Shown one piece after another: positions 51,055 through 58,489 of a DNA stretch of 64,000 nt (positions are counted from its first letter, which is position 1; every line of letters starts with the position of its first letter). Under the pieces are notes generated by a model. It was not told where the DNA came from. It did no database searches and was given only the letters and a program-made list of their open reading frames with translations. Source of the DNA: Streptomyces melanogenes (lineage in GTDB: Bacteria > Actinomycetota > Actinomycetes > Streptomycetales > Streptomycetaceae); the NCBI RefSeq assembly GCF_014649795.1, contig NZ_BMTS01000013.1, positions 1 to 64,000 of the forward strand, given 5' to 3'. The translations under genes and the position numbers were made by a program.

Positions 51055-51226
51055 GTTCGTCTGCGGACCGTGGATGGCTGGTCGCGCAGTTCCCCGCGCC
51101 CCTAAAGATGCCGCTCCGCGGCAATCCCCTGGGCGCCCCGAAGGGGCGCATCTCAGGGGCGCGGGGAACTGCGCGACCAGCCCCCGCCGGGCCACAGACG
51201 AACAGGGGGCCGGGGCGGAGCCCCGG
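51055..51226. repeat. Family A dispersed repeat, locus 6, plus terminator hairpin
   Basis: Facing arms with an inner GCGCCCCGAAGGGGCGC hairpin (51055-51203), then CCGGGGC-GGA-GCCCCGG (51210-51226) 7 bases beyond the upp stop. It fills the gap between the convergent LytR_C gene and upp. Confidence 0.88.
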
Positions 51227-51232
51227 AGGGGG

Positions 51233-51868
51233 TTACTCCGCCGAGCCGTACATGCGGTCGCCCGCGTCGCCCAGGCCCGGGACGATGTACCCGTGCTCAT
51301 TGAGCCGCTCGTCCACAGACGCCGTCACGACAGTGACCGGCGTGCCCGCGAGCTCGCGCTCCATGACCTCGACGCCCTCCGGCGCGGCGAGCAGGACGAC
51401 CGCCGTGACGTCGTCCGCACCGCGCTTGATGAGCTCCTTGATCGCCGCGACCAGCGTGCCGCCCGTCGCCAGCATCGGGTCCAGGACGTACACCTGGCGC
51501 CCCGAGAGGTCCTCCGGCATGCGCGTCGCGTACGTGGAGGCCTCCAGGGTCTCCTCGTTGCGGATCATGCCCAGGAAGCCCACCTCGGCGGTCGGCAGCA
51601 GGCGGACCATGCCGTCCAGCATGCCGAGGCCCGCCCGCAGGATCGGGACCACCAGTGGACGCGGGTACGACAGCTTCACGCCCGTCGTCGGGGTCACCGG
51701 GGTCTCGATGTCGACCTGCTCGGTGCGCACGTCGCGCGTGGCCTCGTACGCGAGCAGGGTGACCAGCTCGTCGGCGAGGCGCCGGAAGGTCGCGGAGTCG
51801 GTGCGCTTGTCGCGCAGGGTGGTGAGCTTGTGGGCGACCAGGGGGTGGTCGACGACGTGGAGACGCAT
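51233..51868 (-). CDS. upp: Uracil phosphoribosyltransferase
   Basis: Upp salvages uracil by joining it to PRPP, giving UMP. The 211-residue protein matches the family length. It has RLHVVDHPLVAHKLTTLRDK at the start, the flexible loop region KLSYPRPLVVPILRAGLGM, the PRPP motif VYVLDPMLATGGTLVAAIKEL near 125-145 and the C-terminal GYIVPGLGDAGDRMYG uracil-binding segment. On the minus strand TACTGT ends 6 bases before ATG 51868, suggesting a leaderless message. Confidence 0.97.
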   Translation of the reverse strand: MRLHVVDHPLVAHKLTTLRDKRTDSATFRRLADELVTLLAYEATRDVRTEQVDIETPVTPTTGVKLSYPRPLVVPILRAGLGMLDGMVRLLPTAEVGFLGMIRNEETLEASTYATRMPEDLSGRQVYVLDPMLATGGTLVAAIKELIKRGADDVTAVVLLAAPEGVEVMERELAGTPVTVVTASVDERLNEHGYIVPGLGDAGDRMYGSAE

Positions 51869-51991
51869 AACCCCACAGTAACCGGGCGAACGGCCCGCCC
51901 GCGCCGTCCGCGCTGGCATCAAACCACCCACCCGAGGGAAGGTGGGAGGGACTGACGAGGGACCGACACACCCCCGGGGCGGTGCCCACTC

Positions 51992-52210
51992 ATGGCCAAG
52001 AAGGACGCCGGCAAGGACACGGGCCGGCAGGACGACACGGGCGGCACGGACGACGCGCCGCCCGAGACCCCCGCCGAGCGGCGCCGCCGGCGTGCCCAGT
52101 TCCTGCGCGAGCTGCACGAGGCGAAGGCCCTGCGCGACCGCGTCCAGCCCCGCCGCGCCCGCGCGGCCCGTATGCGCCAGGCCATGCGCATGCGAACCTT
52201 CCGCTGGTGA
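51992..52210 (+). CDS. Small basic protein, 72 aa, unknown
   Basis: The product starts MAKKDAGKDTGRQDDTGGTD and turns strongly basic (ERRRRRAQFLRELHEAKALRDR, RRARAARMRQAMRMRTFRW). It is probably helical in the middle. No domain recognised. It lies between upp and the tadA-associated gene and reads the same way as the latter. It could bind nucleic acid, but the composition alone does not show this. The start is supported only by codon bias and a weak GGGGCGG site. Confidence 0.55.
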   Translation: MAKKDAGKDTGRQDDTGGTDDAPPETPAERRRRRAQFLRELHEAKALRDRVQPRRARAARMRQAMRMRTFRW

Positions 52211-52354
52211 CCTGAGAATCCTGCCGGCGCGGCGACCGGAGAAACGCAACCGCGGAAGAACTCTCGCAACGGCGTTGTTTCTGCAACGATTCCAGTGAAG
52301 CCACGGCCGGGGGGACCCCCAACCGGCATGCCTATGACCAGTGGGAGAGTCACG

Positions 52355-52903
52355 GTGTACTTCGCCGCACTGCTCGCGCGCACCGAAGACGGGTGGGAAG
52401 CGAGCGACACAGAGCTCGACGATGTGGAGACCCTGTCCGACCTCGCCGACCTGGCCCGGGAGGCCACGGCCGACGGGGCCGACGACACGGTGCTCGTCTT
52501 CATCGAGCAGGAGGATGTCTGGTTCGGCGTCGTCCGCGTGGACGGCGAGGAGGACCCGCGCATCTACGTCTCCAACGCCGCAGCCGCCGCCCGTTCCTCG
52601 TACGGAGAGATCCTCCTGACCGACGAACTGCTCGGCCGCGATCCGGCCTCCGACGACAGCGCCGACGACCTGGACGCGCTGGACCTCGACGGCACGGAGG
52701 ACGGCGACCTCGACGAACAGGAGGACCCGGACGACGAAGCCGTGGACGCCCTCGACCCGGTGCCCGCGGGCCCGCTCGGGGACACCGCGATCCTCGCCGA
52801 CCTCGGCGTGAGCGAGGGCCAGCTGCTCACGCTCGACTCGGACGCGCTGGTGGAGATCGCCGACGCGCTGGGAGCGGCCGAGGTGCTGGAGGCCGTGCGC
52901 TAG
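52355..52903 (+). CDS. TadA-associated protein
   Basis: GTG 52355 (VYFAALLARTEDGWEASDTE), 5 bases after GGGAGAG, starts a 182-residue acidic protein. In-frame ATGs at 52328 and 52334 are less well placed. VFIEQEDVWFGVVRVDGEEDPRIYVSNAAAAARSSYGEIL is the conserved core of a family always seen just before tadA in streptomycetes, hence the usual name tRNA adenosine deaminase-associated protein. A long Asp/Glu run follows (about 100-140), then a short helical end. Its stop overlaps the tadA start (TAGTG), so they are coupled. The biochemical role is unknown. Confidence 0.85.
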   Translation: MYFAALLARTEDGWEASDTELDDVETLSDLADLAREATADGADDTVLVFIEQEDVWFGVVRVDGEEDPRIYVSNAAAAARSSYGEILLTDELLGRDPASDDSADDLDALDLDGTEDGDLDEQEDPDDEAVDALDPVPAGPLGDTAILADLGVSEGQLLTLDSDALVEIADALGAAEVLEAVR

Positions 52904-53376
52904 TGGCCGTGGCGCACGATCCCGTACGAGACCCCTGGGCGGAGCCGATGCGCACCGCCCTGGGGGAGGCCGGGCGGGCCGCGCTGGCCGGCGACGTGCC
53001 GGTCGGCGCCGTCGTGCTGTCCGCGGCCGGCGAGGTGCTCGCCACCGCCCACAACGAGCGCGAGATCACCGGCGACCCCACGGGGCACGCGGAGATCGTC
53101 GCGCTCCGGCGGGCGGCGCGGAAGACCGGCGAGTGGAGGCTGACCGGCTGCACGCTCGTGGTGACCCTGGAGCCGTGCGTCATGTGCGCGGGCGCGTTGG
53201 TGCAGTCCCGGGTCGAACGGGTCGTGTACGGGGCGCGCGACGAGAAGGCGGGCGCGGCCGGGTCCCTGTGGGACCTGGTGCGCGACCGGCGCCTCAACCA
53301 CCGCCCCGAGGTGATCCAGGGCGTGCTTGAGGACGAGTGCTCCCGCCAGCTGACGGCCTTCTTCCGGGACCGCTGA
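52903..53376 (+). CDS. tadA: tRNA-specific adenosine deaminase
   Basis: TadA converts A34 of tRNA-Arg(ACG) to inosine. The 157-residue zinc enzyme has the catalytic HAE in TGHAEIVALRRAA (about 64-76) and the second zinc site LEPCVMCAGALVQSR, then GARDEKAGAAGS. The GTG at 52903 overlaps the upstream stop codon; GTG 52909 is an alternative two codons in. Together with the partner gene it forms a two-gene operon upstream of tRNA-Ser(CGA). Confidence 0.95.
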   Translation: MAVAHDPVRDPWAEPMRTALGEAGRAALAGDVPVGAVVLSAAGEVLATAHNEREITGDPTGHAEIVALRRAARKTGEWRLTGCTLVVTLEPCVMCAGALVQSRVERVVYGARDEKAGAAGSLWDLVRDRRLNHRPEVIQGVLEDECSRQLTAFFRDR

Positions 53377-53440
53377 CCGGACGCGGAGGCGGCGACGGCC
53401 CGGTCGTGACCCACGTCTCACCCCGGTCGCCGCATACGGA

Positions 53441-53471
53441 TTTCAAACCACGGGCCACCTTGGGCTAAGCT
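53441..53471 (+). promoter_or_regulatory. Probable tRNA-Ser (CGA) promoter
   Basis: TTCAAA (53442-53447) and TAAGCT (53466-53471) are 18 bases apart and end 7 bases before the tRNA. Confidence 0.5.
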
Positions 53472-53478
53472 CTCTCTC

Positions 53479-53563
53479 GGTAGCGTGTCCGAGCGGCCGA
53501 AGGAGCTCGCCTCGAAAGCGAGTGTGGCGCAAGTCACCGAGGGTTCAAATCCCTCCGCTACCG
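53479..53563 (+). tRNA. tRNA-Ser (CGA)
   Basis: Acceptor GGTAGCG (53479-53485) pairs with CGCTACC (53556-53562); anticodon CGA at 53513-53515; a long class II variable arm is present. Confidence 0.95.
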
Positions 53564-53569
53564 CTCTCA

Positions 53570-53598
53570 GAAGGGCCCCGACAGCGTCGGGGCCCTTC
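53570..53598. terminator. Terminator after tRNA-Ser (CGA)
   Basis: GAAGGGCCCCGAC and GTCGGGGCCCTTC form a 13-bp stem around AGC, followed by TTGCG. Confidence 0.88.
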
Positions 53599-53975
53599 TT
53601 GCGTGCCTGGACGGGCCCGCCGGGTACGCGAAAGCCCCGGTCGAGGACGACCGGGGCTCTCACGTCTGGGACGGGGGGAGCGGCATCGGGGGGACAAGCC
53701 GCTCCCCCCGACGAGAACGGGCCTGCAAGTCCATGCCGCGTTCAGGGGGGAAGCTCGCGGCGCGGACCCCGCAGTGAGGCCCTGTTCCGGCCCCGCGGAT
53801 TCCTGCCAGATCCGCTGGGCTCTGGAACCATCCTGCTCCCGCGTCACGTCCGTAACGTCCGGCGAAGGGCCCCGATCCGGGGGTCCTTGGTCCTTAAAGA
53901 CGGGGTGAGGACGGCGGAAGTGGTGTTGGTTAGACTCACGCGAGCGCACAGGGGAGCCGGGGAGGGTGCACGCAC
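53599..53975. other. Intergenic region with two extra strong hairpins
   Basis: No supported coding gene. Two further perfect hairpins follow the tRNA terminator: AGCCCCGGTCG/CGACCGGGGCT (53633-53658) and GGGGGGAGCGGC/GCCGCTCCCCCC (53673-53709). Near the right end TAGACT at 53932-53937 looks like a -10 box for the small gene at 53976. Confidence 0.5.
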
Positions 53976-54137
53976 GTGGACGTGAAGAAGGTCCTGCTCT
54001 ACTGCGCGGTCGTCTTCGTGCTGTACACGATCATCACCTCGCCCGTGGAGGCGGCGGGGATGGTCCAGACGGGGTTCGAGGGGATCTCCTCCGCCGCGAA
54101 GGGGATCGGCCAGTTCATGACCGAGCTGGTCCGCTGA
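53976..54137 (+). CDS. Small membrane-associated protein, 53 aa
   Basis: GTG 53976 (VDVKKVLLYCAVVFVLYTII) follows GGGGAGGG and opens a 53-codon frame. The first 22 residues form one hydrophobic segment after a short basic start. The remaining part (MVQTGFEGISSAAKGIGQFMTEL) is amphipathic. A GTG two codons on (53982) is an alternative. The TAGACT box about 40 bases upstream supports its own promoter. A homologue stands in the same place in other streptomycetes as I recall, between tadA and the Dabb gene. No function known. Confidence 0.65.
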   Translation: MDVKKVLLYCAVVFVLYTIITSPVEAAGMVQTGFEGISSAAKGIGQFMTELVR

Positions 54138-54209
54138 ATCGCTGATTCATGGGGGACCGCTCGTACGATCGGCGAGGGCGCTGACTCGTACGTACGGCAA
54201 GGAGCACAC

Positions 54210-54503
54210 ATGATCCGCCATCTGGTCCTCTTCAAGCTCAACGAAGGCGTGGCGCGCGACGAGGCGCGCGTCGCCGCCGGGGTGAAGGCGTTCGAGGAGC
54301 TGGACGGGCTCGTCCCCGAGCTGAGGTTCTGGGAGTGCGCCTGGAACATCACCGACCGGCCCATCGCCTACGACTTCGCCATCAACTCGGCGGTCGAGGA
54401 CGCGGACGCGCTGAAGCGCTACCTCGAACACCCGGCCCACCAGGCGGCGGCCGCGCAGTGGCGCGAGTTCGCCACGTGGGTGATCGCCGACTACCCGTTC
54501 TGA
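54210..54503 (+). CDS. Dabb (stress-responsive A/B barrel) family protein
   Basis: The 97-residue protein has the dimeric alpha-beta barrel pattern: MIRHLVLFKLNEGVARDEAR at the start with the conserved H.VLFK, and a C-terminal RYLEHPAHQAAAAQWREFATWVIADYPF. Members occur in bacteria and plants; some are small enzymes, most have no known substrate. ATG 54210 follows AAGGAG. It ends at a hairpin (54518-54546) before the sigF control region. Confidence 0.9.
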   Translation: MIRHLVLFKLNEGVARDEARVAAGVKAFEELDGLVPELRFWECAWNITDRPIAYDFAINSAVEDADALKRYLEHPAHQAAAAQWREFATWVIADYPF

Positions 54504-54517
54504 GCCGGTACGCAGCG

Positions 54518-54546
54518 AGGCCCCGCACCCGAGTGGTGCGGGGCCT
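54518..54546 (+). terminator. Terminator after the Dabb gene
   Basis: AGGCCCCGCACC and GGTGCGGGGCCT form a 12-bp stem around CGAGT, followed by TTCG. Confidence 0.85.
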
Positions 54547-54630
54547 TTCGCGTGCCCGGGGGCGGGCGTCGCGCGGGGCAAATGCCCAACTTGCCCTCAA
54601 CACGTGGTTATACGGTGCTTGCACACAGTG

Positions 54631-54732
54631 GACATGTCTTGTGATGCTATGACCGCTTTTGACGGATGAGTCGACGATGGTTCGACCGAAGTTGACCGCG
54701 ACTGTGACCACGACATTGACCGCGCAGTGACC
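54631..54732 (+). promoter_or_regulatory. sigF upstream control region: GACATGTC palindrome and phased GACC repeats
   Basis: GACATGTC (54631-54638) matches palindromes before sigN. Then TTGACC (54692), GTGACC (54704), TTGACC (54716) and GTGACC (54727) recur every 11-12 bases, one helical turn, with a weaker GACCG at 54684. The last copy ends 8 bases before the start codon. This looks like a cooperative direct-repeat binding site; the GTGACC units resemble what I recall of the MtrA consensus (GTNACC repeated at 11 bases). Confidence 0.55.
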
Positions 54733-54740
54733 GCAAAGGG

Positions 54741-55667
54741 GTGGCGTTGACCGTGCCGGCCAGTACCGCACCTCAAGTGCCGCCCCAGAACGAGCCCCAG
54801 GAGCCCCCCGAGAGCCACCGGACGCCCGTACAGGCACCCGCGCAGGCGTCGTCCGTACAGACGCCCGTACAGACGCCCGCACAGGCCCCCGTACGGACCA
54901 GCAGCCGGGGCGCGGACACCCGGGCGCTCACCCAGGTCCTCTTCGGGCAGCTCAAGGGCCTGCAACCGGGCACCGAGGAGCACCACCGGGTGCGCGGGGC
55001 GCTGATCGAGGCGAACCTGCCGCTGGTGCGGTACGCGGCGGCCCGCTTCCGCTCCCGCAACGAACCGATGGAGGACGTGGTCCAGGTCGGCACGATCGGG
55101 CTGATCAACGCGATCGACCGGTTCGACCCGGAGCGCGGGGTGCAGTTCCCGACCTTCGCCATGCCGACGGTGGTGGGCGAGATCAAGCGGTACTTCCGCG
55201 ACAACGTGCGCACCGTGCACGTCCCGCGTCGGCTCCACGAGCTCTGGGTCCAAGTGAACGGCGCCACCGAGGACCTGACGACCCTTCACGGACGTTCGCC
55301 GACCACCGCCGAGATCGCCGACCGGCTGAAGATCGGCGAGGACGAGGTGCTCGCCTGCATCGAGGCCGGCCGCTCGTACCACGCGACCTCCCTGGAAGCG
55401 GCCCAGGAGGGCGACGGCCTGCCGGGCCTGCTCGACCGGCTCGGCTACGAGGACCCGGCGCTCGCCGGGGTCGAGCACCGCGATCTGGTCCGCCACCTCC
55501 TCGTACAACTGCCCGAACGCGAGCAGCGGATCCTGATGCTCCGCTACTACAGCAATCTGACGCAGTCCCAGATCAGCCAGGAGCTGGGCGTGTCCCAGAT
55601 GCATGTGTCCAGGCTGCTGGCCAGGAGCTTCGCGCGGCTTCGATCCGCAAATCGAATCGAGGCGTAA
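54741..55667 (+). CDS. sigF: SigF-type (SigB/SigF subfamily) RNA polymerase sigma factor
   Basis: The 308-residue group 3 sigma factor has a Pro/Gln/Thr-rich N-terminus of about 55 residues, region 2 (LVRYAAARFRSRNEPMEDVVQVGTIGLINAIDRFDPERG), region 3 (PRRLHELWVQVN, SPTTAEIADRL) and region 4 (LPEREQRILMLRYYSNLTQSQISQELGVSQMHVSRLLARSFARLR). Place and order beside a SigN-like gene agree with SCO4035 (sigF), which S. coelicolor uses late in spore maturation. GTG 54741 sits against AAAGGG; GTG 54753 is an alternative. No anti-sigma gene lies next to it, as in S. coelicolor. Confidence 0.88.
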   Translation: MALTVPASTAPQVPPQNEPQEPPESHRTPVQAPAQASSVQTPVQTPAQAPVRTSSRGADTRALTQVLFGQLKGLQPGTEEHHRVRGALIEANLPLVRYAAARFRSRNEPMEDVVQVGTIGLINAIDRFDPERGVQFPTFAMPTVVGEIKRYFRDNVRTVHVPRRLHELWVQVNGATEDLTTLHGRSPTTAEIADRLKIGEDEVLACIEAGRSYHATSLEAAQEGDGLPGLLDRLGYEDPALAGVEHRDLVRHLLVQLPEREQRILMLRYYSNLTQSQISQELGVSQMHVSRLLARSFARLRSANRIEA

Positions 55668-55747
55668 CCGGATCGAGTGATCCACGTCCGGGTGAACAAT
55701 CCGGCGGCAAAACCGGCACACCCCTTGTTAACTGCACGGATCCACCT

Positions 55748-55789
55748 GTGACTTGTCGACATGTCACTACAGCGTGTTGCCGACATGTG
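55748..55789 (+). promoter_or_regulatory. Palindromes upstream of sigN
   Basis: GTGACTTGTCGACATGTCAC (55748-55767) is palindromic except for one symmetric pair. The related half site TTGCCGACATGTGAC lies 24 bases on (55777-55791). Both share GACATGT with the site at 54631 before sigF, pointing to one regulator for both genes. Confidence 0.55.
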
Positions 55790-55901
55790 ACATTCTGCTG
55801 GAACCGCGTTTGCCGCAGCTCCGCCTCCGGTATTCAGGTGGAGGCTGCGTTCCTCCGATGGTCGTGGCCACCGCGACCGTCCGCGACCTCAAGGGGGTGG
55901 C

Positions 55902-56876
55902 ATGTCCGCAGAACAGGGCAGCTCGAAGGTGCAGGTGCTCACGCTCATGAAGAGCGTGCCCGCGCCCGATGTGCGCGAGAGCTCGGAAGCCATCGACAGC
56001 CGTGCCGTGCCCGGCTCCCCCGAGGCGCTCGACACCGCCGCCCCGGCGGTCTCCATCGCCGCCCCGCGGCGGGAGGCGACGGGGTCCACGGGATCTTCTG
56101 GGTCCCACGAACCGCTGGACACCCGCACGCTCTCCCGTTCCCTGTTCCTGCGGCTGGCCGCGCTGGGCAGCGCGGAGAGCCCGGAGCGTACGTACGTACG
56201 CGACACCCTGATCGAGCTGAACCTGCCGCTGGTGCGGTACGCGGCGGCCCGCTTCCGCTCCCGCAACGAGCCGATGGAGGACATCGTCCAGGTCGGCACG
56301 ATCGGCCTGATCAAGGCGATCGACCGGTTCGACTGCGAACGGGGCGTGGAGTTCCCGACGTTCGCGATGCCGACGGTGGTCGGGGAGATCAAGCGCTTCT
56401 TCCGCGACACGAGCTGGTCGGTGCGGGTCCCGCGCCGCCTCCAGGAGCTCCGCCTGGCCCTGACCAAGGCGAGCGACGAACTGGCCCAGAAGCTGGACCG
56501 CTCGCCGACCGTCCCGGAGCTGGCGGCGGTCCTCGGCGTCTCCGAAGAGGACGTGGTGGACGGCCTCGCGGTCGGCAACGCGTACACGGCCTCCTCTCTC
56601 GACTCCCCGTCCCCCGAGGACGACGGCGGCGAGGGCTCGCTGGCGGACCGCCTCGGCTACGAGGACGCGGCGCTGGAGGGCGTGGAATACCGCGAGTCCC
56701 TCAAGCCCCTCCTGGCCAAACTCCCGCCCCGCGAACGCCAGATCATCATGCTCCGCTTCTTCGCGAACATGACCCAGTCCCAAATCGGCGAGGAGGTCGG
56801 CATCTCCCAGATGCACGTGTCGCGCCTGCTCACGCGGACGCTGGCGCAGCTACGGGAGGGCTTGATCGCGGACTAG
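55902..56876 (+). CDS. sigN: SigN-type (SigB/SigF subfamily) sigma factor
   Basis: The 324-residue protein has regions 2, 3 and 4 nearly identical in plan to sigF: LVRYAAARFRSRNEPMEDIVQVGTIGLIKAIDRFDCERG, PRRLQELRLALTKASDELAQKL and LPPRERQIIMLRFFANMTQSQIGEEVGISQMHVSRLLTRTLAQLRE. The 80-residue N-terminus differs. It matches SCO4034 (sigN) as I recall, which acts in aerial development and the subapical stem compartment. ATG 55902 follows GGGGGTGGC. The pair probably arose by tandem duplication, and shared GACATGT palindromes suggest shared control. Confidence 0.88.
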   Translation: MSAEQGSSKVQVLTLMKSVPAPDVRESSEAIDSRAVPGSPEALDTAAPAVSIAAPRREATGSTGSSGSHEPLDTRTLSRSLFLRLAALGSAESPERTYVRDTLIELNLPLVRYAAARFRSRNEPMEDIVQVGTIGLIKAIDRFDCERGVEFPTFAMPTVVGEIKRFFRDTSWSVRVPRRLQELRLALTKASDELAQKLDRSPTVPELAAVLGVSEEDVVDGLAVGNAYTASSLDSPSPEDDGGEGSLADRLGYEDAALEGVEYRESLKPLLAKLPPRERQIIMLRFFANMTQSQIGEEVGISQMHVSRLLTRTLAQLREGLIAD

Positions 56877-57175
56877 GGGGCGGGGGCCGGACCCCCGCCT
56901 GCCCGCTTTCGCGCGGGGCGCGGCCTTGGCTGCGCCACCGCAGACACCACGCTGCCTCGGCGCCTCCGCGCGGGGCACGGTCCGGCGGGCCTCCGCTCCC
57001 CTCCCCCCTAGCTGCGGGCAGTCGTGCCGCTTGGGGCTGGGGGTCCCCCCTGCTCATTAAGAGCTTGGGGGAGGGTGGGCGCAGCGGCACCCTTTCAGTG
57101 CTGGGCACGCCCCCTCCCCCGCCTCAGCCCCGTTCCGGGGTTCACAATTGATGGTGCGTCAGCAACACTGGCGCG
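56877..57175. other. Intergenic region with a family B repeat
   Basis: G/C-run DNA with GGGGCGGGGGCCGGACCCCC just after sigN that may act as a terminator, then the inverted family B copy at 57023-57080. No gene seen. Confidence 0.5.
57023..57080 (-). repeat. Family B repeat copy B2
   Basis: In minus orientation this 58-base element reads GCCCACCCTCCCCCAAGCTC then TTAATGAGCAGGGGGGACCC, and differs from the copy at 57385-57442 at only one base that I can see. The two are inverted and 304 bases apart. Confidence 0.85.
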
Positions 57176-58039
57176 ATGCGACGTGCTGCGTTGATCGGCG
57201 TATCGGCGGCCGCCACGCTCGCGCTGGGCGGCACGGTGGCCGCCTGCGGCGGGGAGGGCGGCAAGCCGTACGTGGCCGTGGGCGAGCAGGCCCCGTCGGG
57301 CAAGGCGGTGCCGCCTCACGGCAAGGTGGAGCTGGTTCCGCTGGACGGGGGGAGGGCAGCCCGGCGGGACGGGGGAGGCCGCGTGCCCACCCTCCCCCAA
57401 GCTCTTAATGAGCAGGGGAGACCCCCAGCCCCAAGCGGCACGAATGCCCACAGCGGCGGCGGGACGGACAGCGCAGGCGGCGCAGGCGCGGCCAGCGGCG
57501 GCACAGGAACCACGGGCGGCACAGGTTCAGCCGCAGGCGGAGGCGGCTCGGCCGGAAGTGGAACCACAGGTGGCGGCACAGGCACGCCCGGCAGCGGTAG
57601 CGCCGCAGGCGGAAGCGGCGGCGGCTCGGCGAGCGGCGGAAGCACATCCGGCGGCGGAGCCAGCACGGGCGGCGGCGGAACCACAGGCGGCCCCACCACG
57701 ACCGGCGGCACAGGCACCCCGGGCGGCAGCCCCACCCCCGCCGCCCTGACCCTAGGCACCCCCACCCGAACCCCCACCCCCACCCGCCGCTGCGAATCCG
57801 TCACCCTCCCCCTCCGCAACACCGGCGGCACAGCGACCACACCGGGCACGCTCACCTTCGCCACCCACGTCATCGGCCTGCTAGGCGTCGACTGGGCGAC
57901 GATCACGACCACCCAGCCCCTCGCCCCCGTACCCGCCCGCACCGCCACGACACGTACGTACACCGTCTGCCTCGACGCCTGGCGCGTACCGCTGGGAATG
58001 CACATCGAGACCCGCTCCGTCACCGCCGACTGGCGCTGA
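57176..58039 (+). CDS. Gly-rich lipoprotein with an in-frame family B repeat
   Basis: The 287-residue protein starts MRRAALIGVSAAATLALGGT with a lipobox VAAC (Cys24), so it should be lipidated and surface-attached. Residues 70-89 (VPTLPQALNEQGRPPAPSGT) are encoded by a family B repeat read in frame. A Gly/Ser/Thr-rich region of low complexity runs to about 180. A C-terminal folded domain of about 95 residues begins near TPTPTRRCESVTLPLRNTGG and ends HIETRSVTADWR; it has two cysteines that may pair. No function recognised. The start codon lacks a clear ribosome-binding site; the signal peptide is what supports it. Confidence 0.7.
   Translation: MRRAALIGVSAAATLALGGTVAACGGEGGKPYVAVGEQAPSGKAVPPHGKVELVPLDGGRAARRDGGGRVPTLPQALNEQGRPPAPSGTNAHSGGGTDSAGGAGAASGGTGTTGGTGSAAGGGGSAGSGTTGGGTGTPGSGSAAGGSGGGSASGGSTSGGGASTGGGGTTGGPTTTGGTGTPGGSPTPAALTLGTPTRTPTPTRRCESVTLPLRNTGGTATTPGTLTFATHVIGLLGVDWATITTTQPLAPVPARTATTRTYTVCLDAWRVPLGMHIETRSVTADWR
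57385..57442 (+). repeat. Family B repeat copy B3, within a coding sequence
   Basis: Same 58-base element as B2 in the opposite orientation, lying inside the lipoprotein gene without breaking its frame. Confidence 0.85.
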
Positions 58040-58094
58040 CGAAACGGGTCTCGACAAGACGTACGAGAGGTACGTACGAGACGTACGGGAGGGG

Positions 58095-58304
58095 TCAGCC
58101 CAGCGCGAGCCAGGCGACGCCCGCGAGGACGGCGAGTACGACGACGATGCCCACGATCAGGCCGACGCGCGGACCGGCCGGCGCCGCCGCCGGGGTCGCC
58201 GCCTGGCGGCCCTGCGGCGCGCCCTCGTCGACGAAGGCGCGGAACATCTGCGTGCTGCCCGCGGGGTCGTAGTTGCCCTCGGGGCCCGGGGTGTTGTGTG
58301 CCAT
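58095..58304 (-). CDS. Small C-terminally anchored membrane protein, 69 aa
   Basis: ATG 58304 starts MAHNTPGPEGNYDPAGSTQM, a polar N-terminal half rich in Pro/Ala (RQAATPAAAPAGPR), followed by a single membrane helix at the C-terminus (VGLIVGIVVVLAVLAGVAWLALG). This is a tail-anchored layout. It is convergent with the lipoprotein gene and divergent from the marR gene. No domain recognised; the conserved-looking GNYDPAGSTQMFR segment is the best handle for a search. Confidence 0.65.
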   Translation of the reverse strand: MAHNTPGPEGNYDPAGSTQMFRAFVDEGAPQGRQAATPAAAPAGPRVGLIVGIVVVLAVLAGVAWLALG

Positions 58305-58489
58305 GGACGGGACCCTAGCGAAGTCCCGGGTTCCGCCCAACCCCCGCCCCCGCGCGCCCGGGCACGCACACGACACGCTCACGGTGTACGCACACCGCGA
58401 GCGGGGCCCACCACCCGCTCCCACCTGCGTATTGACTTCCCACATGCGAACACTTTGCCTGCACTTTACCCCTCCTCGCCCCCATTCAC

